Below are positions 32,917-41,043 of a stretch of DNA of 64,000 nucleotides, one piece after another (position 1 is the first letter of the stretch; each line of letters begins with the position of its first letter). The notes under the pieces were generated by a model. The model was not told where the DNA came from, did no database searches, and was given only the letters and a program-made list of their open reading frames with translations. The translations under genes were made by a program, and so were the position numbers. The stretch spans positions 62,001 through 126,000 of the forward strand of contig CAUGNO010000003.1 of NCBI GenBank assembly GCA_959600905.1, in the 5' to 3' direction. The DNA is from UMGS1975 sp959600905. Lineage in GTDB: Bacteria > Bacillota > Clostridia > Christensenellales > QAND01.

Positions 32917-32945
32917 ATTGTAGTGGAGAACCATCCAAAAAGCAA
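32917..32945 (-). promoter_or_regulatory. Sigma-A-type promoter of the candidate raiA RNA
   Basis: TTGCTT (-35) and TACAAT (-10) with a 17-nt spacer on the minus strand, directly before the structured region. Confidence 0.65.
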
Positions 32946-33025
32946 CAGATATTTTTAATTTCCTCTCTGTTTGTAAGGAATTTATTTGTTCCTATCAATT
33001 TTTCGCCGAGATTCTTTTCATTTCT

Positions 33026-33676
33026 TTAAGCTTGGCACACCGTGCATACCCATACGCTGGCGCCTTTTGCCTCCAATGCATCCGCGCATGCTCTTACCGT
33101 ACATCCTGTTGTAACCACATCGTCCACCAGGCAGATACGCTTTCCTTCCACTGCCGCTTCTGCTTCAAACGCACCATATACGTTGGCCCTTCTCTGTAAA
33201 GCGCCCAACAGTGCCTGCTGCTCGGTATGCCGTGTACGCCGCAGCCAATCCGGCTGCACAGCGGCATCCATCCAAACTGCCATGCCCTCTGCCAACAACG
33301 CCGCTTGGTTATAGCCGCGTTCACGCAGCCTAGCTTTGCCCAGCGGTACAGGCACCAACACCTCCGCCTCCAGCCCTTTCTGGCGGCATGCCTGTGCCAT
33401 GACACAGCCCAGTGCCTCGGCCAGGTATCTTTGGTTGTGAAATTTTAGGCCTTTTACCATTTCCTCCGCTGTTCCGGTATAAGAAAACGGAGAAATCACA
33501 GCAAGGGATTCCTTGATCGTCAACGGCTCTTCCCGATGCGGCAGCTCGGCCCAGCAGCGCTGGCAAAAGCCTGTATGCTCTACCATCTCTCGTTCCTCGC
33601 CGCATACGGCGCACCGGCACAGCTCTGGCAGAAACAAAGATTTCAGCCCCTTTCCCATTGCCGTTACTATTTTCAT
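33026..33676 (-). CDS. comFC: ComF family protein (phosphoribosyltransferase fold)
   Basis: 216 residues. An N-terminal zinc knuckle (CRCAVC, then CQRC) precedes a type I phosphoribosyltransferase fold with the PRPP loop RICLVDDVVTTGCTV. LRERGYNQAALLAEG is a hallmark of ComFC. In transformable bacteria ComFC acts in the cytoplasm on incoming single-stranded DNA. The ATG overlaps the recD2 stop (ATGA), so the two are translationally coupled. This is a sensible pairing with a helicase. Confidence 0.93.
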   Translation of the reverse strand: MKIVTAMGKGLKSLFLPELCRCAVCGEEREMVEHTGFCQRCWAELPHREEPLTIKESLAVISPFSYTGTAEEMVKGLKFHNQRYLAEALGCVMAQACRQKGLEAEVLVPVPLGKARLRERGYNQAALLAEGMAVWMDAAVQPDWLRRTRHTEQQALLGALQRRANVYGAFEAEAAVEGKRICLVDDVVTTGCTVRACADALEAKGASVWVCTVCQA

Positions 33677-35838
33677 AGCGCCGTTCCGTCCTGCCCCAGC
33701 ATCAGCGCCAGCCCGCTGTATCGCTGCTTTGTTTTATTGTTGGCAATCATTTGCTGGATCACACCTTTTCGCCCAATCAATATGACATGCTTTTTCGCCC
33801 TTGTTACCGCTGTATACAAAAGATTTCGGTTATACAGCATCGGCGTACCGCCCAAAAGCGCAATGGCGACCCTATCAAACTCGCTGCCCTGCGATTTATG
33901 AATGCTGATGGCATAGGACAGCGTTACTTCGTCCGCCTGGGCAAAATCATATTCCGATACCCTGTCGTCATCAAACTGTACGGTAAACATTTCCGCCTCC
34001 AAATGAATGGAGGTAATGAACCCGAGTTCTCCATTGAATACGCCTTTTCCCCGTTCCAGCTCCTCCCCCCTGTCGCGCGTCCAGGGCTGGTTGTAGTCGT
34101 TGCGGATCTGCATGACTTGATCGCCCACACGGAAGGTCTGCCCAAAACGGGCAAACTCTGCCTTTCCGCGCCCCGCCGGATTGATAAGCCCCTGCAGTTT
34201 GCCGTTGAGCGAAATCACACCGCTCTCCCCTTTTTTCATCGGCGTAATCACCTGCCAATCCCCTTGTGCGCAGAGCTGCTGCAAGTGATGCCAGACTTGC
34301 CCCGGGTTTTCCGCCTGCCACAGTTCAAACCCCTGCCCCGGGACCGGCATCTCCCCTCGATTGATGCGCCTGGCATTGAGGGAGATGGCGCTTCCCTCTC
34401 CCTGTCTAAAGATGGTATCCAACGCCGTGACAGGGAAGCAGCCGCATTGGATAAGGTCATGCAGCACATGTCCAGGGCCCACGGAGGGCAGCTGGTCGGC
34501 ATCTCCAATGAATACCACCCGCGTCCCTTGCGGGACCGCCCGCAGCAAATGCATCAGCAAAAAGGTATCCACCATCGACATCTCGTCTACGATTACGGCG
34601 TCTGCCTCCAGTGGATGGTCCTGATCCTTGCCGTAAATCTCTTCGTTCTCCTCGCCCCGGCCATATTCCAGTAGGCGGTGTATGGTATGCGCCGCACGGC
34701 CCGTAGCCTGCTCCATGCGTTTGGCCGCACGGCCCGTAGGTGCACAGAGCGCTACTTCCAGCCCTGCCTGCTCAAATAAAGACAAAACAAACTGAACAAT
34801 GGTGGTTTTTCCCGTACCCGGCCCGCCGGTGATGATGGAAACCGGCGACGCCACCGCCGTTTCTATCGCTGCCTTTTGCTGTGTTGCCAGTCGTATGCCG
34901 CTGGTTTTTTGCCGGCGTTCTATGCTATCTGCCACCTCTGTTCTAAGCGGCGCCAATTCCGCCTGGCAAAGCTGTTTGAGCAGCGTCGCGCATTCCTGCT
35001 CTGCGCGGTAATAGCCGGCCAAGTATACCGGCTCGTTTTTCCCCTCACCCAGCTTCAATACGCCGGTTTGCAGCATACGCACCGCAGCTCGTTGTACCCG
35101 TTCCACGTCTGTGTGAAGCTGCTTAGCCGTGAAGGGAATCAAAATCTCGCTCGGTAAAAACATATGTCCCTCTCCGGACGCCAGTTGTAACGTATGCCGC
35201 AGCCCCGCCTCCATACGAAACGGCGCATCCGCCTCTATGCCCATCTTCTGTGCAATGGCGTCTGCCGTCTTAAACCCTATGCCGAAAATATCATCCGACA
35301 GCCGGTACGGATTCTCCTTTACTCTGGAAACAGCGTCCTCTCCGTATTCCGCGGCAATGCGAATGGCCTGCGATACCGTGATCCCATATTCCGAAAGCCC
35401 TGCAATCACCTGCCGCAGCTGCATGTTTTCCGCATACGAAGTTCCAATTTTAGCCGCTGTCACGGGCCCGATGCCCGGCACCCTGACCAGTTGGTTGGGG
35501 GCAAAGGTTAAAATATCTCCCGCCTCATCGCCAAAGGTCTGGATGATGGCGCGCGCTGTGGCGGGCCCACAGCCCTTTATCAGCCCGCTGGCCAAAAAAC
35601 GCTCCAATTCTTCCGTTGTTTTAGGCAGCATAGGACGGCAAACGGCCGCCTGAAATTGGCGGCCGTATTCTCTATGCATGGTAAACACACCCTCCAGCTG
35701 CACCCGTTCTCCCTGGCCCAGCATGGGGCTGTACCCTACCGCGGTCAATTCTTCTCCGTCGTCTGTCATAAGCTCCATGACGGTATACCCGTTGCCCTCG
35801 TTGCGGTAGACAATCTGCGTGACCATGCCCTCCAGCAT
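33673..35838 (-). CDS. recD2: ATP-dependent RecD2-type DNA helicase
   Basis: Start set at ATG 35838, 7 nt after CAGGAG. Upstream in-frame ATGs at 35862 and 35907 overlap metK and lack an SD. About 721 residues. N-terminal beta domain; tandem helix-hairpin-helix motifs (LIKGCGPATARAII, RVPGIGPVTAAKIG); superfamily 1B motor with Walker A TGGPGTGKTT, Walker B VIVDEMSMVD and motif III GDADQLPSVGPG. A UvrD-like C-terminal lid ends in AISIHKSQGSEFD. It is the RecBC-independent 5'-3' helicase of Firmicutes, used in replication-fork repair. Confidence 0.95.
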   Translation of the reverse strand: MLEGMVTQIVYRNEGNGYTVMELMTDDGEELTAVGYSPMLGQGERVQLEGVFTMHREYGRQFQAAVCRPMLPKTTEELERFLASGLIKGCGPATARAIIQTFGDEAGDILTFAPNQLVRVPGIGPVTAAKIGTSYAENMQLRQVIAGLSEYGITVSQAIRIAAEYGEDAVSRVKENPYRLSDDIFGIGFKTADAIAQKMGIEADAPFRMEAGLRHTLQLASGEGHMFLPSEILIPFTAKQLHTDVERVQRAAVRMLQTGVLKLGEGKNEPVYLAGYYRAEQECATLLKQLCQAELAPLRTEVADSIERRQKTSGIRLATQQKAAIETAVASPVSIITGGPGTGKTTIVQFVLSLFEQAGLEVALCAPTGRAAKRMEQATGRAAHTIHRLLEYGRGEENEEIYGKDQDHPLEADAVIVDEMSMVDTFLLMHLLRAVPQGTRVVFIGDADQLPSVGPGHVLHDLIQCGCFPVTALDTIFRQGEGSAISLNARRINRGEMPVPGQGFELWQAENPGQVWHHLQQLCAQGDWQVITPMKKGESGVISLNGKLQGLINPAGRGKAEFARFGQTFRVGDQVMQIRNDYNQPWTRDRGEELERGKGVFNGELGFITSIHLEAEMFTVQFDDDRVSEYDFAQADEVTLSYAISIHKSQGSEFDRVAIALLGGTPMLYNRNLLYTAVTRAKKHVILIGRKGVIQQMIANNKTKQRYSGLALMLGQDGTAL

Positions 35839-35861
35839 GATTTTCTCCTGCCCGTATTCCA

Positions 35862-37031
35862 TCAAAGCTTTTTCTTCAAATCCTCCATCAGATCCAATTT
35901 CTCCCAAGGCAGATCCAGGTCCGGACGGCCGAAATGGCCATAAGCAGCAATCTGTCTATACAGCGGGCGGCGCAGACCCAGCCTTTCTATGATGGCCTGC
36001 GGCCGGAAATCCATCGCCCGGCACAGCGCATTTTCAATGTCCGTTTCCTTTGCTTTGGCCGTACCGCGCGTATCGATGCGAACCGAAACGGGATGCGCCA
36101 CACCAATGGCATAGGCCAGCTGCAATTCGCATTCCTCTGCCAGGCCCGCTGCTACGATATTTTTGGCTGCATACCGTGCCGCATAGCTGGCGCTGCGATC
36201 CACCTTGGTCGGGTCTTTTCCCGAAAAAGCGCCGCCGCCATGGCGCGCGTATCCGCCATAGGTATCTACGATGATCTTTCGGCCCGTCAAGCCCGCATCC
36301 CCATGCGGGCCTCCGATGACAAATCTCCCTGTTGGGTTGATATAATATTTTGTTTTGTCATCCAAAAGGCGCTGCGGAATCACCTTGGCGATCACCTTTT
36401 CCATCATATCCTTTTCGATCTGGGCATGCATGGCCTCCGGATCGTGCTGGGTGGAAATAACGACTGTATCCACCCGTGTCGGCACGCCGTCTACATATTC
36501 TACGGTAACCTGGCTCTTGCCATCCGGGCGCATATACGGCACCTCCCCGCTTTTGCGCACCTGGCTCATTCTACGCGTAAGCGCGTGCGCCAATTCGATG
36601 GGCAGCGGCATAAACTGTTCGGTCTGGTTGCAGGCAAAGCCAAACATCAGCCCCTGGTCTCCGGCGCCGATATCCAGACCGCCCTGGGCTCTAGTTTCCA
36701 GCGCGCTGTCCACGCCCATCGCGATATCTGGCGATTGCTCGTCTATGCTCACTACCACCGCGCAGGTATCCGCATCAAACCCAAATTTGCCCCGCGTATA
36801 CCCAATGTCGCGCACCGTATCCCGCGCTACTTTTTGTAGATCCACATAGCAGCTGGTCGTGATCTCCCCGAAAATATTCAGCAGCCCCGTGCTAGCTGTA
36901 CACTCACAGGCCACGCGCGCGGCCGGGTCATGCCGTAAAATCTCATCCACCACCGCATCAGATACCTGGTCGCAAAGCTTGTCCGGGTGTCCCTCTGTCA
37001 CGGATTCAGACGTAAAGTATCTTTTGTCCAC
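35862..37031 (-). CDS. metK: S-adenosylmethionine synthetase
   Basis: 389 residues. Makes S-adenosylmethionine from methionine and ATP. Signature motifs are GAGDQGLMFGFACN (ATP site, near 115) and GGGAFSGKDPTKVDRS (the P-loop-like region). The N-terminal FTSESVTEGHPDK carries metal and ATP ligands. GAGGAGGG precedes the ATG. The leader carries an S-box riboswitch with terminator, so synthesis falls when its own product is abundant. recD2 follows directly, so part of recD2 expression may come through this control. Confidence 0.98.
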   Translation of the reverse strand: MDKRYFTSESVTEGHPDKLCDQVSDAVVDEILRHDPAARVACECTASTGLLNIFGEITTSCYVDLQKVARDTVRDIGYTRGKFGFDADTCAVVVSIDEQSPDIAMGVDSALETRAQGGLDIGAGDQGLMFGFACNQTEQFMPLPIELAHALTRRMSQVRKSGEVPYMRPDGKSQVTVEYVDGVPTRVDTVVISTQHDPEAMHAQIEKDMMEKVIAKVIPQRLLDDKTKYYINPTGRFVIGGPHGDAGLTGRKIIVDTYGGYARHGGGAFSGKDPTKVDRSASYAARYAAKNIVAAGLAEECELQLAYAIGVAHPVSVRIDTRGTAKAKETDIENALCRAMDFRPQAIIERLGLRRPLYRQIAAYGHFGRPDLDLPWEKLDLMEDLKKKL

Positions 37032-37061
37032 TATTTTCCCTCCTCATGGTTTGCAGGGTAT

Positions 37062-37086
37062 AAAAAGAACCCCGCGGCGCGGGGCT
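37062..37086 (-). terminator. Riboswitch expression platform terminator of metK
   Basis: The stem CCCCGC/GCGGGG is followed by TTCTTTTT on the minus strand, between the S-box aptamer and the metK SD. Confidence 0.8.
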
Positions 37087-37101
37087 TATTTTTGTATCCG
37101 C

Positions 37102-37204
37102 GCCTCATCTTCCGGGCACGCTGCCCGCAGGAATTGGCACCTTGCATTCTTTGCCGGTTGCCGGGCTTCATAGGGCCTGTTCCCTCCGCCGCTCTGGATA
37201 AGGC
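37102..37204 (-). promoter_or_regulatory. SAM-I (S-box) riboswitch aptamer
   Basis: P1 is GCCTTATC/GATGAGGC. Between the arms are the conserved S-box blocks AGAGCGGCGGAGGGAACAGG, CCCTATGAAGCCCGGCAACC and AAGGTGCCAATTCC. The aptamer is followed by a terminator and then metK. Binding of S-adenosylmethionine should stabilise the terminator. Confidence 0.95.
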
Positions 37205-37218
37205 AAATCCATGGTTTT

Positions 37219-37247
37219 ATTATACTGCCCTTTTATGCTTCTGACAA
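37219..37247 (-). promoter_or_regulatory. metK: metK promoter
   Basis: TTGTCA and TATAAT with a 17-nt spacer on the minus strand, 15 nt before the riboswitch P1. It stands back-to-back with the promoter at 37254-37282. Confidence 0.75.
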
Positions 37248-37253
37248 GGGCCA

Positions 37254-37282
37254 TTGCATAGCGTTTTTCGATACGCTACAAT
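37254..37282 (+). promoter_or_regulatory. Promoter of the TtcA-like gene, with embedded palindrome
   Basis: TTGCAT and TACAAT with a 17-nt spacer. The spacer contains an inverted repeat TAGCGT/ACGCTA (37259-37278) that could be an operator. Confidence 0.65.
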
Positions 37283-37311
37283 AGCACAGAACCCTGAAAG
37301 GATGATAAATC

Positions 37312-38046
37312 ATGAAATATACCTTGGGCTGCGTCCGTAAAGCGGACGATGATTTTGCCCTGATCCAGCCCGGCGATTCTGTTGCTGTCGGCGTTTCCGG
37401 CGGTAAGGACAGCATGCTCTGCTTGGAGGCGCTTCGCCTTTATCAAATGTTTTCTCATAAGCAATACTCGCTTTGCGCCATAACGGTAGATCCTGGATAT
37501 GGCTTTGATCCCGCGCCGTTGGCGCAATACTGCCAAATGCATAGCATTCCCTTTCATTTTGCGCCGGGCGCGGTGGTAGAAACCGCCAATGCCCTGGCAA
37601 AGCCGGGCAAAAGCCCTTGTTCGCTCTGTGCTAAAATGCGGCGCGGAGCGCTCAATGCAAAAGCAAAGGCGTTGGGCTGCAATAAGGTCGCCTTAGCCCA
37701 TCATCGCGATGATGCTTTGGAAACCTTTTTGCTCAGCATGTTTTATGAAGGCCGCCTTAATACCTTGGCTCCCAAAAGCTATTTGCAGCGCGCGGATCTT
37801 ACCGTTATCCGTCCTTTTCTTTATCTGGAAGAAAAGCATATCAAGGGCGCAGTACGGCAGCTCGGCCTGCCTGTTGTACCCTCTCTTTGCCCGTTTGACG
37901 GGCATACCAAGCGCGAAACCATGAAGCAGTATCTCAAAGAGCTTCGCAAGCAGTTCAAGCGTGCGGATGAGATGATGTTTTTTGCCTTATCCAATACGGA
38001 TGGTTATCATCTCTGGGATCAATACAAACAGCCACCTACAATATAA
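37312..38046 (+). CDS. TtcA-like PP-loop ATPase (tRNA thiolation family)
   Basis: 244 residues. The PP-loop GVSGGKDSMLCLEALR binds ATP. SPCSLCAKMRRG supplies the CxxC that in TtcA ligates an iron-sulphur cluster with a third Cys, here possibly SLCPFDG. LAHHRDDALETFLL is the PP-loop family's conserved second block. TtcA makes 2-thiocytidine at position 32 of certain tRNAs. This shorter clostridial relative probably modifies a tRNA too, but the exact base is not certain. Divergent from metK, with an AAAGGATG ribosome site. Confidence 0.82.
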   Translation: MKYTLGCVRKADDDFALIQPGDSVAVGVSGGKDSMLCLEALRLYQMFSHKQYSLCAITVDPGYGFDPAPLAQYCQMHSIPFHFAPGAVVETANALAKPGKSPCSLCAKMRRGALNAKAKALGCNKVALAHHRDDALETFLLSMFYEGRLNTLAPKSYLQRADLTVIRPFLYLEEKHIKGAVRQLGLPVVPSLCPFDGHTKRETMKQYLKELRKQFKRADEMMFFALSNTDGYHLWDQYKQPPTI

Positions 38047-38074
38047 AACAGGGCCAGAAAGGCCCTGTTTTTTT
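38046..38074 (+). terminator. Terminator of the TtcA-like gene
   Basis: The stem AAACAGGGCC/GGCCCTGTTT is followed by TTTTTG on the plus strand. It can also serve the convergent LCP gene. Confidence 0.8.
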
Positions 38075-38082
38075 GTTCTTGT

Positions 38083-39330
38083 TTATTCGTCGCCTTGGTT
38101 TGTGCCTGTCGGCCGCTGGGTCGCTGAATGTGTTGTCGTGGGCCTAGGCGTTGCGGTTTTCTTCTGCGTAGGCTTCGGAGTCGCCGTCTTTTTTGTTGTT
38201 TTCCTAGGCGCAGAGGTTTTCTTTGTCGTCTTCTTGGGCGACGTGGTCTTTTTGGTGGTTTCCGTCGGGCTCGGCGTCGCCGTCTCCGACGGTTCCGGCG
38301 TCACCGTTACTCCCGTCTGATCGGGATCTTTGATATAAAACGTATCGATGACCGTCTGTTCCAGCGCCTCCTCATCCAGGATCCAACCGGAACCGCCGCC
38401 GACAGAGCCGGAAGTACCTGTCAGCTGCGTCTGCTGCATGGTGTCTAGGTTGATATTCTTTAAAATCTTGGCATAGGCCACCATCTCATCCGTGCTCAAA
38501 TTGGTGAACACGTATTTGGTCATGCTGCTGTATATGCTCGGGATCTGCGTAACCTGCATATCCTTGATCGCCTTGGCCAGGCCCATCAGAAACTGCATTT
38601 GTCTCTGGCCGCGCGAAATGTCCGAACCGTCCATGCCCTCAATTTTACGCTGGATGCAGAAGGTAAAAGCCTGGTCTCCTGTCAATTTAACCGTTTCGCC
38701 TTCCTTCCCCACGCCGGTTACCGATTCTTTCAACGTCACAGTCACGCCGCCCACCGCATCGTTGAGCGGGCCAACGCCGTCCATATTGATGCCGCCGTAT
38801 TTATCCAGCGGGATGTCATATTTGCCATCGCAGGAAAGCAGGCGTTTAACGCAATATACCACGTTTTCCGCCCCTTTGTTACGGTCCTGGTTTCCGCCGC
38901 CGTATGGGAAAGAGGAATTCAACTTATTATAGTCTTCCTTATATACATTGCCGTCCGTATCGATGTGGCGAATCAAAGCCTTGGAATCGCGCGGACAAAC
39001 AATCATTTTGATGGTATTTTCCACAACATCCACCGCGCAGACCACCATCGTATCGCTGCGGGCGCCCAATCCCTCTCGGCCTTCCGCCTCGGACTGGTCG
39101 ATGCCGATGAGCATCAACGTCACCAGGTTATCGTTGTAGTAATACCGTTCTCCCTTATACGTCACATACGTTTTAGGTTTGCTTGATCCCAGCTCTCCAT
39201 CGTTATCCAGCAGAATGTCCGGGCTGATGTTTTTCAGCCGCTGATACGCCGCAAAAAACACACCGCCTGCCCCTACAATCAAAACCGCCAGGATACAGGA
39301 AAGAATCTTGATCAACTTTCTTCTGTTCAA
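38083..39330 (-). CDS. LytR-CpsA-Psr (LCP) family cell-wall ligase
   Basis: 415 residues from TTG 39330, 8 nt after GGAGG. Short cytoplasmic N-terminus, one membrane helix (LIKILSCILAVLIVGAGGVF), then an extracellular LCP domain with TLMLIGIDQSEAEGREGLGA, RSDTMVVCAVD and the PRDSKA / GGINMDGVGPLNDAVGGV blocks. Arg and Asp residues positioned for pyrophosphate binding are present. LCP enzymes transfer teichoic acid or polysaccharide from lipid carriers to peptidoglycan. The last ~80 residues form a Thr/Pro/Lys-rich low-complexity tail (repeats of TKKTTSPKKTT type), likely threading or binding the wall. Confidence 0.92.
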   Translation of the reverse strand: MNRRKLIKILSCILAVLIVGAGGVFFAAYQRLKNISPDILLDNDGELGSSKPKTYVTYKGERYYYNDNLVTLMLIGIDQSEAEGREGLGARSDTMVVCAVDVVENTIKMIVCPRDSKALIRHIDTDGNVYKEDYNKLNSSFPYGGGNQDRNKGAENVVYCVKRLLSCDGKYDIPLDKYGGINMDGVGPLNDAVGGVTVTLKESVTGVGKEGETVKLTGDQAFTFCIQRKIEGMDGSDISRGQRQMQFLMGLAKAIKDMQVTQIPSIYSSMTKYVFTNLSTDEMVAYAKILKNINLDTMQQTQLTGTSGSVGGGSGWILDEEALEQTVIDTFYIKDPDQTGVTVTPEPSETATPSPTETTKKTTSPKKTTKKTSAPRKTTKKTATPKPTQKKTATPRPTTTHSATQRPTGTNQGDE

Positions 39331-39391
39331 ATGCGTTGCCTCCTAAATTGCAAGTCTGCCATTTGCATGGCAGACTCTACAATGTAGTACG

Positions 39392-40444
39392 TTAAATATC
39401 CAAATAATTGCCGCGCTTATAATCGTATACAGCGCTGTAACTATCGATATCCTCCAATGCCTTGCCGGTTCCAATGGCTACACAACTGATTGCATCTTCC
39501 GCTACATAACACGGCAGCTTGGTTTTCTCCGTCAGCATCCGATCCAGGCCGTTAAGCAGCGAGCCGCCACCCGTCATGCAGATGCCGTTTTCTGAAATAT
39601 CGGCCGACAATTCCGGCGGGGTGCGCTCCAGCACGCCATGCACCGCTTCAAAGATGAGCTGCACCGGCTCCTCCAGCGCCTCTAAAATCTCGTTGCCCGC
39701 CACACGAACAGTTCTCGGCAGCCCAGACACTAGGTTGCGGCCCGTAACATCCATATATACCTCTTCGCTACGAGGGTAAGCCGTACCGATGTTGATTTTC
39801 AGCTCCTCAGCCGTTCTTTCCCCGATGAAAAGGTTGTGTTTTTTACGAATATAGCGCACGATCGCTTCGTCAAACTTATCCCCGGCCACCTTGATGGAAT
39901 CGCTGACCACTGAACCGCCCAACGATACGACCGCTACATCGGATGTACCGCCACCGATATCCAACACCATAGAGCCATAGGGAGCCCCAATATCGATGCC
40001 GGCGCCAATGGCCGCTGCAATGGGCTCTTCAATCAAATAAGTCTTACGCGCACCCGCCTCATCCGAAGCATCGATTACGCTCCTTTTTTCCACTTCCGTC
40101 ACGCCGCTAGGCACGCAGACCACAACCCTGGGCTTAAAAAACAGCTTGCGGCCGATGACCTTGTTTAGAAAATATCGGAGCATGCGTTCTGTGACGTCAA
40201 AGTTGGAGATAACCCCATCCTTCAGCGGACGAATGGCCACGATGTTGCCAGGGGTACGGCCGATCATCCGGCGCGCTTCATCACCGATGGCAAGCATTTT
40301 TCCCGTAAATCGATCGATGGCCACTACCGATGGCTCTCGCAATACGATCCCTTGTCCCTTTACATATACCAGCACGCTGGCCGTTCCCAAATCAATCCCG
40401 ATATCGCTATATTCAAATAGTTTGCTCTTTCCAAACAAAGCCAT
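39392..40444 (-). CDS. mbl: MreB/Mbl rod-shape actin homologue
   Basis: 350 residues from ATG 40444 with GAGGGCG ahead. The track upstream to 40507 is in frame but lacks an SD. Actin-fold motifs: phosphate-1 IGIDLGTASVLVYVKGQG, phosphate-2 SMVLDIGGGTSDVAVVS, and the adenosine motif CMTGGGSLLNGLDRML. It forms membrane-bound filaments that direct lateral wall synthesis. The position directly after spoIIID is the mbl locus of Bacillus, hence the symbol, but MreB and MreBH cannot be separated by eye. An LCP gene follows, also a wall function. Confidence 0.9.
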   Translation of the reverse strand: MALFGKSKLFEYSDIGIDLGTASVLVYVKGQGIVLREPSVVAIDRFTGKMLAIGDEARRMIGRTPGNIVAIRPLKDGVISNFDVTERMLRYFLNKVIGRKLFFKPRVVVCVPSGVTEVEKRSVIDASDEAGARKTYLIEEPIAAAIGAGIDIGAPYGSMVLDIGGGTSDVAVVSLGGSVVSDSIKVAGDKFDEAIVRYIRKKHNLFIGERTAEELKINIGTAYPRSEEVYMDVTGRNLVSGLPRTVRVAGNEILEALEEPVQLIFEAVHGVLERTPPELSADISENGICMTGGGSLLNGLDRMLTEKTKLPCYVAEDAISCVAIGTGKALEDIDSYSAVYDYKRGNYLDI

Positions 40445-40633
40445 TGTATCGCCCTCGTTCCTGCGTTTTTCTATATTCTTTCCTTTTTTCCCAAAAAAAG
40501 TGTACAAAATACCAAAACAAATTCACTTTATCTTACCCTGTTTGTGTCCGTTTTTCAACTCTCTTTACTTCACAAAACGCCAGAATCAGACAAGTTTGTT
40601 GTTCAGTCTACCACTACACGGCCCTCGATGCAA

Positions 40634-40662
40634 GAAAAAAAGCCCCGGTTATTCGGAGCTTT
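40634..40662 (-). terminator. Terminator of spoIIID
   Basis: The stem AAAGCTCCG/CGGGGCTTT (one mismatch) is followed by seven T on the minus strand. Confidence 0.7.
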
Positions 40663-40699
40663 GTTTTGCTTGTCCTCCTTATTTTACCAGTGTGCGGGC

Positions 40700-40954
40700 T
40701 CAGCCCTGCGCGGCTTTGTATTTGCGGTGTGTTGCTTCTCCGCCCCTTAAATGCCTTTCCGCCTTGTTTTTCTCCAGCACAACGCGCACCTGCCTGTATA
40801 GCTGCAAATTCAACCTTTGCAATCGATCGCAAACATCCTTGTGGATGGTGCTCTTGCTTACGCCAAATTGCTTGGCCGCGTCCCGTACCGTCGCGCCTGT
40901 TTCCAGGATGTATCCGGCTACCTGCATCACTCGTTGTTCGATGTATCCGCGCAT
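40700..40954 (-). CDS. spoIIID: Sporulation transcription factor SpoIIID
   Basis: 84 residues from ATG 40954. The alternative GTG at 40966 is too close to its SD. Helix-turn-helix protein with the family core MRGYIEQRVMQVAGYILETG, TVRDAAKQFGVSKSTIHKDV and LYRQVRVVLEKNKAERHLRG. It acts in the mother cell between sigma-E and sigma-K, activating and repressing many genes. The adjacent mbl and the other sporulation genes of the window agree with this role. Confidence 0.97.
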   Translation of the reverse strand: MRGYIEQRVMQVAGYILETGATVRDAAKQFGVSKSTIHKDVCDRLQRLNLQLYRQVRVVLEKNKAERHLRGGEATHRKYKAAQG

Positions 40955-41043
40955 TTCCCCACTCACCCTTTTTCACAGTTTGTACAGGGTATGAAGAAAT
41001 GCCGCCATTTATGCTGCCGGATGGGCAGATGCGCTGTTTTTCT

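Noticed and set aside
39351..39374. Hairpin AGTCTGCC/GGCAGACT between mbl and the LCP gene
   Set aside because: Perfect stem, but no T-run on either strand; not called a terminator.
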